This document shows, piece after piece, positions 9,797 to 18,613 of a DNA stretch of 64,000 bases. The first letter of the stretch is position 1, and each line of letters begins with the position of its first letter. The notes under the pieces were generated by a model. It saw only the letters and a program-made list of their open reading frames with translations, was not told where the DNA came from and did not search any database. Where the stretch lies: the NCBI RefSeq assembly GCF_000378065.1, contig NZ_KB899153.1, forward strand, positions 1 to 64,000. Direction: 5' to 3'. The stretch comes from Porphyromonas gulae DSM 15663. Lineage in GTDB: Bacteria > Bacteroidota > Bacteroidia > Bacteroidales > Porphyromonadaceae. The translations under genes and the position numbers were made by a program.

Positions 9797-9994
9797 CGAG
9801 CTACGCCCTACAGCTACTTGACCCACGCCGTAGAGCGTACCGAGCTACGCTCTACGGCTCTTCGAGCTACGCTGTAGAGTCTGTCGCGCCGGGCCCTACG
9901 GCTCGGCTCGCTACGCCGTAGAGCATACTTCGCTGAGCCCTACAGCGTAGCTCGAAGAGCTGTACGGGATAGCTCATCATCCTCTACGGAATAC
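9797..9994. repeat. Tandem array of nine 22-base units
   Basis: Nine contiguous units of exactly 22 bases can be laid out from 9797 to 9994, the clearest being those at 9841 and 9863, which share CGAGCTACGCT. The columns around unit positions 10-16 alternate between CCCTACAG/CTCTACGG and CCGTAGAG/CTGTAGAG, so alternate units are partly reverse complements. As a result a perfect 21-base inverted repeat exists (9857-9877 against 9940-9960). There are no spacers between units and no open frame. The layout resembles the short-period BrickBuilt repeats described in P. gingivalis, but identity with that family was not tested. Confidence 0.8.
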
Positions 9995-10162
9995 CGCTAT
10001 AATCCTTGTGGTATAGTTAGTCGTCAGTTCGATCCAGCCCCGACTTCCCTATTTGCACTTAGATCGAACTGACATCTCTGATCTTAATGCGGTAAAATCT
10101 GTCACTTCGATAAATTACGAACCGAAAATGCCCGGATTGTGGTCTGCGAATCCTGAGAAAAC

Positions 10163-10234
10163 GGCGCGAGAATTTTTTCGCTTTGGCGCGTAAAAATTTT
10201 CCCTCCCGAGCCAAAACGTAAAAAATTACGCGCC
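10163..10234. repeat. Dispersed intergenic palindrome, copy 2
   Basis: The 25-base left arm at 10163-10187 begins GGCGCGAGAATTTTTTCG and the right arm at 10210-10234 ends TTACGCGCC; they are near reverse complements. The flanking text upstream (ACGAACCGAAAA and GGATTGTGG) is shared with the copy near 48.8 kb, so the conserved unit is longer than the palindrome alone. Confidence 0.75.
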
Positions 10235-10339
10235 ACACTTTCATGGCTGTAAAGCCGGCAATTTTTGGAGCCTAAACCATCGCAGGGGGAGGGCGTAGCG
10301 ATGTGTACTTTCTCGGACTTCCGAGTACGGGTTCAGGCA

Positions 10340-10530
10340 CTGTATTGAGCCGGTTGCCCCGGTGTCTCAGGTATTGGTTGTCTTAGGGCGAAAACGCCGA
10401 TTGCAGGGCATTAAGTCACCCCGGCTCTTAACAGTCGGCATAACCTATACCAACCGATCGAAACCTCTCTTCGAAGCATGGCTCGCAGAGAAAGAATAAC
10501 TCTCTAAAGCCGGCTTTCGGCCGGTTCCCT
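10340..10530. other. Structured stretch, possible noncoding RNA
   Basis: GAGCCGG near 10349 can pair with CCGGCTC near 10422, with GGTG/CACC stacking inside. GGTATTGGTT near 10370 can alternatively pair with AACCTATACC near 10443. A further GC-rich hairpin AGCCGGC/GGCCGGTT lies near 10510-10527. No open frame fits. It was compared by eye with tmRNA, RNase P RNA and SRP RNA and matches none of them obviously. Whether it is transcribed is unknown. Confidence 0.3.
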
Positions 10531-10696
10531 CTGCTCCTGAGGTACAGATAATAATGGACTATACTCGTATTGAATGTCAGTTCGATCTAAGTGCAAATAG
10601 GGAACTTGGGGCTGGATCGAACTGACGTTATCGTTCAGGCAATAAGGTTTGCGACATCCTCGTTTGGTTTAGGAATGGCAATATATGCATTATGCT

Positions 10697-10704
10697 TACC
10701 TTTG
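10697..10704 (+). promoter_or_regulatory. Probable -7 element of the tyrS promoter
   Basis: TACCTTTG matches the Bacteroidetes -7 box TAnnTTTG, about 70 bases before tyrS. No well-spaced TTTG was found upstream, so only half of the promoter is convincing. Confidence 0.5.
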
Positions 10705-10775
10705 CTCGTCAAGGAGCCGCAACCGCATGGCTGTAGGCTTCGGATGCATTTCCAAAATACACATACGACAAACAA

Positions 10776-12068
10776 ATGAACTTTGTAGAAGAACTGCGTT
10801 GGCGGGGTATGATCCACGATATTATGCCCGGTACAGAGGAACACTTGAACAAAGGTATGACGTCGGCATACGTCGGCATTGACCCTACGGCTGATTCGTT
10901 GCACATCGGGCACCTCGTGGGTGTGATGATGCTGCGCCATTTCCAGCGTGCCGGCCATCGGCCCATCGCTCTTATAGGTGGTGCTACGGGAATGATAGGG
11001 GATCCTTCGATGAAGTCGGCCGAACGAGTTCTCTTGGACGAAGCCACTCTTCGGCATAATCAGGACTGCATCAAGCAGCAACTGGCCAAGTTCCTCGATT
11101 TCGATAGCGATGCACCCAATGCCGCGAAGCTCGTGAACAATTACGATTGGATGAAGGACTATTCTTTCCTCGGTTTCATTCGGGACATCGGCAAGCATAT
11201 TACCGTCAATTATATGATGGCAAAGGATTCTGTGAAGAAACGCCTTAGTGCCGAGAGCAGCACCGGTCTGTCCTTTACGGAATTCTCCTACCAGCTTCTG
11301 CAGGGCTACGACTATCTCTATCTATATCGGAATGAGGACTGCCGCTTGCAGATGGGTGGTTCGGACCAGTGGGGTAACATTACCACCGGAACGGAGCTTA
11401 TCAGACGCAAGGACGGAGGAGAGGCCTTCGCCCTTACTTGTCCGCTTATTACCAAAGCCGACGGTGGCAAGTTTGGAAAAACGGAGAGCGGCAACATCTG
11501 GCTGGATCCTGCCAGAACTTCTCCTTATGCCTTCTACCAGTTCTGGCTCAATGTGAGCGATGCCGATGCCGAAAAGTATATCAAAATCTTCACGGGACTG
11601 AATCAGGACGAGATAGCAGAACTGGCAAATCGTCAGGCCGAGGCTCCGCATCTACGCCCCTTGCAGAAGAGATTGGCAGAAGAGATCACCGTCATGGTAC
11701 ACAGTCGTGAAGCCTATGATGCTGCTGTCGAAGCCAGTGAGATCCTCTTTGGCAAGAGTACTACAGAGCAATTGCGCAAGCTTGACGAGGCCACTCTCCT
11801 CGATGTCTTTGCCGGTGTGCCGCAGTATCATGTGGAGCGCAGCAGGATAGCCACGGGAATTTCATTGGTCGATTTGCTGGCCGATGCTACCGATATATTC
11901 CCGTCCAAAGGTGAATTGCGCAAGACGGTGAAAGCCGGCGGAGTGAGCCTGAACAAAGAGAAAGTAGCCGATGCGGAACAGACGGTAGGGGAGGGCGACC
12001 TCTTGTCCGACCGCTATCTGCTGGCGCAAAAAGGCAAGAAAAGCTATTATCTGATCATCGTGGACTGA
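10776..12068 (+). CDS. tyrS: Tyrosyl-tRNA synthetase
   Basis: A cytoplasmic class I aminoacyl-tRNA synthetase of 430 residues that charges tRNA-Tyr. The HIGH motif is literal (HIGH at 43-46, in [13 protein letters not shown]), the KMSKS loop reads KFGKT (232-236), and YDYLYLY with GGSDQWGN forms the tyrosine pocket. The C-terminus carries the S4-like RNA-binding domain (about 365-430; [15 protein letters not shown]). The length is typical of the bacterial TyrS family. It begins downstream of the repeat-rich 9.7-10.7 kb region, and a glycosyltransferase gene follows after 19 bases, so the two may share a transcript. Confidence 0.96.
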   Translation: MNFVEELRWRGMIHDIMPGTEEHLNKGMTSAYVGIDPTADSLHIGHLVGVMMLRHFQRAGHRPIALIGGATGMIGDPSMKSAERVLLDEATLRHNQDCIKQQLAKFLDFDSDAPNAAKLVNNYDWMKDYSFLGFIRDIGKHITVNYMMAKDSVKKRLSAESSTGLSFTEFSYQLLQGYDYLYLYRNEDCRLQMGGSDQWGNITTGTELIRRKDGGEAFALTCPLITKADGGKFGKTESGNIWLDPARTSPYAFYQFWLNVSDADAEKYIKIFTGLNQDEIAELANRQAEAPHLRPLQKRLAEEITVMVHSREAYDAAVEASEILFGKSTTEQLRKLDEATLLDVFAGVPQYHVERSRIATGISLVDLLADATDIFPSKGELRKTVKAGGVSLNKEKVADAEQTVGEGDLLSDRYLLAQKGKKSYYLIIVD

Positions 12069-12087
12069 ATACACGGATAGCGCATTC

Positions 12088-13155
12088 ATGAAACTATCCA
12101 TCGTTATTGTCAATTATCGTGTTCCGTATTTCTTGGAACAGTGCCTTCTTTCCGTACGAAAGTCTGCCCAAGGGATCGATACGGAGGTATGGGTCGTAGA
12201 CAATAATTCGGGGGATGGTTCGGTAGAGTATCTTCAAGGTCGTTTTCCCGAAGTTCATTTTGTGGCCAACGAAGAGAATGTAGGCTTCTCTCGTGCCAAC
12301 AATCAGGCTATCCGTCTCAGCAAGGGGCAATATGTGCTCTTGCTCAATCCCGATACCCTTATCGGAGAAAGTACACTGCGTACTGTGGTGGACTTTATGG
12401 ATTCGAAGCCTAATGCAGGCGGACTGGGCGTAAAGATGCTCAATGGTCATGGCCGCTTTTTGCCTGAGAGCAAGCGCGGATTTCCTTCTCCATGGGTGTC
12501 CTTCTGTAAGTTGTCCGGGCTTAACCGACTCTTTCCGCATTCGTCTCGTTTCAATCGCTATCACCTCAGTTATCTCAGCCGTGACGAGGTGCACAAAGTA
12601 GAGGTGCTGTCCGGTGCTTTTATGCTGATGCGTCGGGAGGCATTGGATAAGGTCGGCTTGCTCGACGAGCGTTTTTTTATGTATGGCGAGGATATCGACC
12701 TCTCTTATCGCTTGATATTGGGCGGATACGACAACTATTACTATCCGACTCCTATTCTTCATTACAAAGGAGAGAGTTCGTCAGTCACCGATGTTAAATA
12801 TCTTCGTTCGTTCTATGGGGCGATGGGTTTGTTTTTCGATAAATACTATAGAAACAAGATGAACCCACTGCTTCATGGACTGATCAATGTCGTCATCAAA
12901 GCGCGTACAGCCCTTGCCTTGATGCTTCGCGGTCTGAGGAAGACTCCGGTGGCAGAGAAGCCTGCCAAAATATTCTATTGGCATCCTTCTGAGGGAGAGG
13001 CTGCTATATCTGCCTATCACGACCGCAGCCATATCCTGATCAATACTGATGAGGTGACTTGCGATCGCCTCCTTCTGACCATGGAGAAGTTGGCCGATAG
13101 GAAGCACACCTTTCATCTGACGAATGATACTACAAAAAGGGTGATTTCACCTTGA
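12088..13155 (+). CDS. Family 2 glycosyltransferase, rhamnosyltransferase-like
   Basis: A 355-residue GT-A fold enzyme that should move a sugar from a nucleotide donor onto a surface glycan intermediate on the cytoplasmic side. It begins KLSIVIVNYRVPYFLEQCL, with the donor site at VDNNSGDGSVEYL, a metal-binding LLNPDT, and the WbbL-type acceptor region GAFMLMRREALDKVGLLDE followed by YGEDIDLSYR. The catalytic region ends near residue 270. The last 80 residues (from about 275) form an extension that matches no domain I know. Donor and acceptor cannot be told from sequence. It lies 19 bases after tyrS, a placement with no obvious functional logic. Confidence 0.85.
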   Translation: MKLSIVIVNYRVPYFLEQCLLSVRKSAQGIDTEVWVVDNNSGDGSVEYLQGRFPEVHFVANEENVGFSRANNQAIRLSKGQYVLLLNPDTLIGESTLRTVVDFMDSKPNAGGLGVKMLNGHGRFLPESKRGFPSPWVSFCKLSGLNRLFPHSSRFNRYHLSYLSRDEVHKVEVLSGAFMLMRREALDKVGLLDERFFMYGEDIDLSYRLILGGYDNYYYPTPILHYKGESSSVTDVKYLRSFYGAMGLFFDKYYRNKMNPLLHGLINVVIKARTALALMLRGLRKTPVAEKPAKIFYWHPSEGEAAISAYHDRSHILINTDEVTCDRLLLTMEKLADRKHTFHLTNDTTKRVISP

Positions 13156-13307
13156 CAGATATCCCTCCGAAGAGGGAAATCCCAACTGTTTTGAAAGAAA
13201 GAGGTTGTGTGTGATCGTATTCGGATCACCCCATGGCTGTATTTGCCTTTATTCTTTACCTCTTCGGATGCGCTTTTGGCTTTGTGATCAGTCTGACCTT
13301 CTCTTAA

Positions 13308-13336
13308 CTTGGAAGGCAATAAAAAGCCTACCTTTG
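13308..13336 (+). promoter_or_regulatory. Probable promoter of argS
   Basis: TACCTTTG at 13329-13336 matches the -7 box, with CTTG at 13308-13311 about 17 bases upstream as a weak -33 box. The argS start codon is 50 bases downstream. The rest of the 230-base gap after the glycosyltransferase gene shows only a short CCCTC/GAGGG hairpin near 13165. Confidence 0.6.
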
Positions 13337-13385
13337 TGTATATTTAGATTAAACGGAAAAAACAGATAACGACAATTAGAAATAT

Positions 13386-15179
13386 ATGTCCATCCTGCAA
13401 AAATTGGAGAATAGTGCTGCAGCAGCAGTGAAAGCCCTTTACGGAACAGATCCTATGGAAGGGCAGATTCAATTACAAAAGACCAAGCGCGAATTCAAAG
13501 GACACCTGACTTTGGTGGTTTTCCCTTTTGTCAAGATGTCTCGAAAAAGTCCCGAAGCGACTGCCACGGAAATAGGAGAATGGTTGCTTGCAAACGAGTC
13601 GGCAGTATCTGCCATCGAAGTGGTAAAGGGCTTTCTCAATCTGACCATTGCTCCGAGGGTGTGGTTGGAGTTGCTGAACGAGATCCGAGCGGACATCAAC
13701 TTCGGTCATAAGGTCGCTACAGAGGATAGCCCGCTGGTAATGGTGGAGTATTCATCTCCGAATACCAATAAGCCGTTACACCTTGGACACGTACGTAACA
13801 ACCTATTGGGTTATAGTCTTTCCGAGATCATGAAAGCCAATGGCTATCGTGTGGTCAAGACTAATATCGTAAACGACCGAGGCATTCATATCTGTAAGTC
13901 CATGCTCGCTTGGCAAAAGTGGGGAGATGGTGTAACGCCGGAGAAGGCCGGTAAGAAAGGCGATCATCTGATCGGAGACTTCTATGTCCTTTTCGATAAG
14001 CACTACAAAGCCGAACTCAATTCCCTTATGGCTGAAGGTAAGAGCAAAGAAGAAGCCGAAGCCGCAAGCACCCTCATGGCTGAAGCTCGTGAGATGCTAC
14101 GATTGTGGGAGGCAGGAGACGAAAAGGTCGTCGATCTCTGGCGTACTATGAATCAGTGGGTATACGACGGATTCGATGCCACATACAAGATGATGGGTGT
14201 AGACTTCGACAAGATATACTATGAATCCGAGACCTATCTCGTCGGTAAGGAAGAAGTGCTGAGGGGTTTGGAAGAAGGCTTGTTTGTCAAACATTCCGAT
14301 GGTTCTGTATGGGCGGATCTGACAAAGGATGGCTTGGATGAAAAATTGCTTTTGCGTGCCGATGGCACATCGGTGTACATGACGCAGGATATAGGTACGG
14401 CCAAGATGCGTTTCAATGACTATCCCATCAACCGTATGATCTATGTTGTCGGCAATGAGCAGAACTATCACTTCCAAGTCCTGTCCATCCTGTTGGATCT
14501 TCTTGGCTTTGAGTTTGGCAAAGGGCTGGTACACTTCAGCTACGGTATGGTGGAGTTGCCCGAAGGGAAGATGAAAAGTCGCGAAGGTACAGTCGTTGAT
14601 GCGGATGATCTGATGGATGAAATGATCAGAACAGCTGCCGAGATAGCTGCCGAAGCCGGCAAGGCGGCAGAAATGGACGAAGAGGAAGCTCGTGAGGTAG
14701 CCCGTATCGTAGGCTTGGGATCTCTCAAGTATTTCATCCTCAAAGTAGATCCGCGTAAGAACATGACTTTCAACCCGAAAGAGTCTATTGATTTCAATGG
14801 CAATACGGGTTCTTTTGTCCAGTACACTTATGCACGTATTCGTTCGCTGATGCGGCGTGCAGAGGCTGCGGGCTATGACATCCCATCTCAGCTGCCTGCG
14901 GACCTTCCCCTGAGCGAGAAGGAGGAGGCTCTGATTCAAAAAGTGAGCGAATATGCTGAGGTTGTCAGTGAAGCCGGTCGCTCTTACAGCCCTGCTCTTA
15001 TAGCAAACTATATATACGATTTGGTGAAGGAGTACAACCAGTTCTATCACGACTTTTCGGTGCTCAAGGAGGAAGATGAACGTGTCCGTGCATTCCGTCT
15101 GGCTCTTTCCGAGGTTGTAGCTCTCACGATGCGGAAAGGTTTCGCTCTCCTCGGCATCGAGATGCCCGAAAGGATGTAA
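13386..15179 (+). CDS. argS: Arginyl-tRNA synthetase
   Basis: A class I synthetase of 597 residues that charges tRNA-Arg in the cytoplasm. It has the ArgS-specific N-terminal tRNA-recognition domain (about 1-85), the signature [20 protein letters not shown] with HLGH at 132-135 in place of HIGH, a KMKSR loop ([17 protein letters not shown]) and the all-helical DALR anticodon-binding domain at the C-terminus ([20 protein letters not shown]). The start at 13386 places the family N-terminus correctly. mnmA follows after 4 bases, so the two genes are probably translated from one message. Confidence 0.96.
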   Translation: MSILQKLENSAAAAVKALYGTDPMEGQIQLQKTKREFKGHLTLVVFPFVKMSRKSPEATATEIGEWLLANESAVSAIEVVKGFLNLTIAPRVWLELLNEIRADINFGHKVATEDSPLVMVEYSSPNTNKPLHLGHVRNNLLGYSLSEIMKANGYRVVKTNIVNDRGIHICKSMLAWQKWGDGVTPEKAGKKGDHLIGDFYVLFDKHYKAELNSLMAEGKSKEEAEAASTLMAEAREMLRLWEAGDEKVVDLWRTMNQWVYDGFDATYKMMGVDFDKIYYESETYLVGKEEVLRGLEEGLFVKHSDGSVWADLTKDGLDEKLLLRADGTSVYMTQDIGTAKMRFNDYPINRMIYVVGNEQNYHFQVLSILLDLLGFEFGKGLVHFSYGMVELPEGKMKSREGTVVDADDLMDEMIRTAAEIAAEAGKAAEMDEEEAREVARIVGLGSLKYFILKVDPRKNMTFNPKESIDFNGNTGSFVQYTYARIRSLMRRAEAAGYDIPSQLPADLPLSEKEEALIQKVSEYAEVVSEAGRSYSPALIANYIYDLVKEYNQFYHDFSVLKEEDERVRAFRLALSEVVALTMRKGFALLGIEMPERM

Positions 15180-15183
15180 GCAG

Positions 15184-16269
15184 ATGAATGTAGCAGCATT
15201 GGTGTCGGGAGGAGTGGACAGCTCCGTAGTCGTTCATCGTCTTTGTGAGGAGGGATATAAGCCTGCTATCTTCTACATCCGGATAGGAATGGAGGATAAG
15301 GATGGTTATATAGATTGTCCGGCAGAAGAGGATATAGAACTGACGACACTGATTGCTCGTCGCTATGGGTGCCCCTTTGAGGTAGTCGATCTCCACAAGG
15401 AGTATTGGGAGCGTGTGGTCAGCTATACGGTGGAAACTGTTCGCCGGGGATTGACTCCCAATCCCGATATGATGTGCAATAAGCTGATCAAATTCGGCTG
15501 TTTCGAAGAGCGTTGGGGCTACCAATTCGATCGAATCGCCACAGGACATTATGCCACAACCGATCTCCTGAATGGAAAGACTTATCTGTCTACAGCTAAA
15601 GATCCTGTCAAAGACCAAACGGATTTTTTGGCGCAGATCAACTTCGCTCAAATATCCAAACTCATGTTCCCCATTGGCCATCTATTGAAGTCCGAAGTAC
15701 GTGCTATCGCCAATGCTGCCGGACTGCCGAGTGCCAAAAGAAAAGACAGTCAGGGTATTTGCTTTCTTGGAAAGATAGACTACAATGACTTCATAGAACG
15801 TTATTTGGGAAAGAAGGAAGGCCGGATAATCGAACTGGAAACAGGGAAAGTAATAGGCCGACATCAGGGTTACTGGTTTCATACGATAGGGCAACGCAAA
15901 GGGTTGGGACTCAGTGGAGGGCCTTGGTTCGTAGTCAAGAAAGATATCAAACGTAATATCATCCTCGTTAGCAGAGGGTACGACCCTGATACCCAATACG
16001 GCAAGACGATAGAGATGGAGACTTTCGACTTCATTACTGAGGATGCTTATGAAGCAGGGTATTGGAATCGGGAGGATGCTACACCCGTGACGTTCAAGAT
16101 CCGGCATACACCCGAATTCACGCGCGGATTGCTTTATAAGGGCGAAAAAGGCTATCGCCTTGAGAGCGAAGATCGAATCCAGGGTATTGCTCCCGGGCAA
16201 TATTGTGTGATCTACGATGAAAACCACCATCTCTGCTACGGAAGTGGTATGATCACAAAAGGGAGATAG
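15184..16269 (+). CDS. mnmA: tRNA-specific 2-thiouridylase MnmA
   Basis: An enzyme of 361 residues that puts sulfur on position 2 of the wobble uridine of tRNA-Lys, -Glu and -Gln. The N-terminal PP-loop SGGVDSS (8-14) activates the uridine with ATP. The two catalytic cysteines are at 98 ([13 protein letters not shown]) and 193 ([10 protein letters not shown]). The C-terminal barrel carries [11 protein letters not shown]-like text ([15 protein letters not shown]). It starts 4 bases after argS. Two tRNA-Glu genes with a TTC anticodon, which are plausible substrates, occur further on in this window. Confidence 0.94.
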   Translation: MNVAALVSGGVDSSVVVHRLCEEGYKPAIFYIRIGMEDKDGYIDCPAEEDIELTTLIARRYGCPFEVVDLHKEYWERVVSYTVETVRRGLTPNPDMMCNKLIKFGCFEERWGYQFDRIATGHYATTDLLNGKTYLSTAKDPVKDQTDFLAQINFAQISKLMFPIGHLLKSEVRAIANAAGLPSAKRKDSQGICFLGKIDYNDFIERYLGKKEGRIIELETGKVIGRHQGYWFHTIGQRKGLGLSGGPWFVVKKDIKRNIILVSRGYDPDTQYGKTIEMETFDFITEDAYEAGYWNREDATPVTFKIRHTPEFTRGLLYKGEKGYRLESEDRIQGIAPGQYCVIYDENHHLCYGSGMITKGR

Positions 16270-16310
16270 CCTGTTTCCTAATTATTTGGATAGTGTAAAC
16301 ATATAGAAGA

Positions 16311-17075
16311 ATGAAAATTATCAGTTATAATGTCAATGGCCTTCGGGCTGCGATGAAGAAAGATCTGATCGGTTGGCTTCGAGAAGAGAATCCTGATGTG
16401 CTGTGCCTGCAGGAAACCAAGATGCAGAATGACCAGTTCGAAAAAGAAGAATTTGAAGCATTGGGCTACCGCTCCTATCTTTTTTCGGCCCAAAAGAAAG
16501 GATATAGCGGTGTCGCCATCATCACAAAGCATCAGCCTGATCATATAGAATACGGTATGGGTATGGAAGAATACGATGCGGAAGGTCGTTTTATCCGTGC
16601 CGACTTCGGCGATCTTTCTGTCGTGAGCGTTTATCATCCATCCGGGACGAGTGGCGATGAGCGTCAGGCCTTCAAGATGGTATGGCTGGAGCGTTTTCAG
16701 TCCTATGTCAATGAACTCCGTAAGAGCCGCCCTAACTTGATTCTGTGTGGCGACTACAATATCTGTCACGAACCTATTGACATTCATGATCCCATCCGTA
16801 ATGCCAAAAACAGCGGCTTCCTTCCGGAAGAACGCGAATGGATGAGCCGTTTCTTAGCAGACGGATATGTCGATACTTTTCGTCATACCCATCCGGAGTT
16901 AGTCCTATACTCTTGGTGGAGCTATCGCTTCCAAGCACGCAGCCGCAATAAGGGCTGGCGCATAGATTACTGTATGGTGACAAACAATCTGACCGACCGA
17001 ATAAAAGGTGCCGACATATTGAATGAAGCCGTCCACTCGGATCACTGTCCGGTAGTCTTGGAAATAGCTGAATAA
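16311..17075 (+). CDS. xth: Exodeoxyribonuclease III / AP endonuclease
   Basis: A DNA-repair nuclease of 254 residues in the exonuclease III/APE1 family, which cuts the strand at abasic sites. The family landmarks are all visible: MKIISYNVNGLRAA at the start (Asn7), LCLQETKMQ with the metal-binding Glu, YHPSG, LCGDYNICHEPIDIHDP, WWSYR and the final SDHCPVVLE with the catalytic Asp-His pair. It stands directly before oxyR on the same strand, which suits a role against oxidative DNA damage. The 73-base gap to oxyR has a small GAAGC/GCTTC hairpin without a T-run, so the two may or may not be co-transcribed. Confidence 0.92.
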   Translation: MKIISYNVNGLRAAMKKDLIGWLREENPDVLCLQETKMQNDQFEKEEFEALGYRSYLFSAQKKGYSGVAIITKHQPDHIEYGMGMEEYDAEGRFIRADFGDLSVVSVYHPSGTSGDERQAFKMVWLERFQSYVNELRKSRPNLILCGDYNICHEPIDIHDPIRNAKNSGFLPEEREWMSRFLADGYVDTFRHTHPELVLYSWWSYRFQARSRNKGWRIDYCMVTNNLTDRIKGADILNEAVHSDHCPVVLEIAE

Positions 17076-17148
17076 TCACATCGGAAGCTGTCCGGCTTCT
17101 GCCCGTATCGCAGATATTATTTTCCCTAATACAAAACAATCCTTCCCC

Positions 17149-18075
17149 ATGAATATACAGCAGCTCGAATACATAGCCGCATTGGATAAGTTCCGACACT
17201 TTGCCAAAGCTGCAGATTACTGCAATGTGTCGCAGCCTACGCTCAGCACCATGATTCTCAAACTGGAGGAAGAACTTGGTGCTAAGCTTTTCGACAGGAG
17301 CCGACAGCCGATAGAGCCGACACCGATAGGTGCGCTTGTCATTTCACAAGCCAAGCAAATACTGTACGATCTTAACAGTATCACACGGATAATCGAGGAA
17401 GAGCAGCAATCGCTCACCGGCAGACTGAATATAGCCGTTTTGCCAACCATCGCGCCCTATCTCCTGCCTCGCGTCCTCCCGATCTGGAAAAAAGAGCTGG
17501 CAGGATTGGAAATACACGTCAGCGAAATGCAGACATCCCGTTGTCTGGCGTCCCTTCTGTCCGGAGATATAGATATGGCTATCATAGCCTCCAAGACCGA
17601 GACCGAAGGGCTTGAAGACGACTTGCTCTATTATGAGGAGTTTCTGGGGTATGTGTCGCGCTGTGAACCACTATTCGAGCAAGACGTAATTCGCACTACC
17701 GAGGTCGATCCTCATCGTCTTTGGTTGTTGGACGAAGGGCATTGCTTCAGAGATCAACTCATGCGTTTTTGTCAGATGAAAGGATTGCACGAACGTCAGA
17801 CGGCATATTCCGGCGGTAGCATGGAAGCATTCATGCGACTGGTGGAGAGCGGTCAGGGAATTACGTTTATTCCACAACTGACCGTGGAGCAATTATCGCT
17901 TTCGCAGAAGGAGCTGGTGCGTCCGTTCGGTATACCTCGTCCGGTGAGGGAAGTCCGTCTGGCAGTGCGTCAGGATTATTCTCGCCAGAGACTGCGTGAG
18001 CAGTTGATTAGTTTGCTGCGTTCGGCCGTCCCATCGGATATGCACAAGTTGCAGACGGGACAGCATTTGGCTTGA
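17149..18075 (+). CDS. oxyR: Redox-sensing LysR-type activator OxyR
   Basis: A 308-residue LysR-family regulator. The helix-turn-helix occupies about 1-60 (FRHFAKAADYCNVSQPTLST), followed by the effector domain. The two redox cysteines fall at residues 199 and 208 (GHCFRDQLMRFC), the same numbers as in E. coli OxyR, where their disulfide switches on peroxide-defence genes. This is strong evidence for a true peroxide sensor and not a generic LysR protein. Likely local targets by function are tpx at 24.8 kb and perhaps xth next door, but no operator could be tested here. It is followed by ssb after 50 bases. Confidence 0.95.
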   Translation: MNIQQLEYIAALDKFRHFAKAADYCNVSQPTLSTMILKLEEELGAKLFDRSRQPIEPTPIGALVISQAKQILYDLNSITRIIEEEQQSLTGRLNIAVLPTIAPYLLPRVLPIWKKELAGLEIHVSEMQTSRCLASLLSGDIDMAIIASKTETEGLEDDLLYYEEFLGYVSRCEPLFEQDVIRTTEVDPHRLWLLDEGHCFRDQLMRFCQMKGLHERQTAYSGGSMEAFMRLVESGQGITFIPQLTVEQLSLSQKELVRPFGIPRPVREVRLAVRQDYSRQRLREQLISLLRSAVPSDMHKLQTGQHLA

Positions 18076-18125
18076 ACGAATCATATTTCCTATTTTTGTT
18101 TCGTTCACTTGGTTAGAAATTGCTC

Positions 18126-18596
18126 ATGTCTCTGAATAAAGTCATTTTAATAGGCCGTACGGGCAAGGATCCCGAGATTCGGTATTTCGACAGCAATTCG
18201 GCTGTCGCAAACTTTTCGCTGGCTACTTCCGAGCGAGGCTACAAGCTGGCCAATGGTACTGAAGTGCCGGAGCGAACGGAATGGCACAATGTAGTTGCTT
18301 ATCGTGAGTTGGCCATTTTTGCCGAGAAGTGGATCAAGAAAGGAAGTCTCCTGTATGTCGAAGGAAAGATCCGCTACCGCACGTATGTGGACAATACAGG
18401 AGTTCGCCGCCAAGTGACGGAAATCCTTGCCGAGAAAATCAACTTTTTTGAAAGCGGTTCCTCCAATCGAGACGAGAGCAGAACTTCACAGACATCTTCA
18501 TCGACTCAAGATACGACGCCCCTTGCGTCTTCTTCATTCGTCCGTGATACGGCGAAAGAAGAAAGTTCGGAACCTCCGTCCGACCTTCCGTTCTAA
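18126..18596 (+). CDS. ssb: Single-stranded DNA-binding protein
   Basis: A protein of 156 residues with an OB fold (about 1-110; NKVILIGRTGKDPEIRY, then EWHNVVAYRELAIFAEKWIKKG) that coats single-stranded DNA during replication and repair. A Ser/Thr-rich linker leads to the acidic tip PPSDLPF, the partner-binding tail of SSB proteins. An in-frame TTG two codons upstream (18120) could extend it by two residues, but the ATG at 18126 gives the usual MSLNKV start. It is followed 17 bases later by gldE, the gene order seen in other Bacteroidetes. Confidence 0.95.
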   Translation: MSLNKVILIGRTGKDPEIRYFDSNSAVANFSLATSERGYKLANGTEVPERTEWHNVVAYRELAIFAEKWIKKGSLLYVEGKIRYRTYVDNTGVRRQVTEILAEKINFFESGSSNRDESRTSQTSSSTQDTTPLASSSFVRDTAKEESSEPPSDLPF

Positions 18597-18613
18597 CCCA
18601 AATCAGATTTATT

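Larger units (their letters stand above)
10023..10626. mobile_element. Candidate MITE-like element with 51-base terminal inverted repeats
   Basis: The 51 bases at 10023-10073 recur in inverted orientation at 10576-10626 with only a few mismatches near the middle. Each end is itself a hairpin, because it begins GTCAGTTCGATC and ends GATCGAACTGAC. The 604-base unit contains no credible gene and no transposase. It includes a dispersed palindrome (10163-10234) and a GC-rich structured stretch (about 10340-10530). Nonautonomous inverted-repeat elements are known in P. gingivalis, and this could be one; no clear target-site duplication was identified. Confidence 0.6.

Noticed and set aside
9797-9994. 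CRISPR array
   Set aside because: The units are contiguous with no unique spacers, the units vary, and no cas gene is in the window.
10023-10626. An intact insertion sequence
   Set aside because: The inverted repeats fit, but no frame in the 604 bases is long enough or similar enough to be a transposase.
10591-10779. Short plus-strand gene upstream of tyrS
   Set aside because: The 62-codon frame covers the right inverted repeat and the tyrS leader and has no family features.
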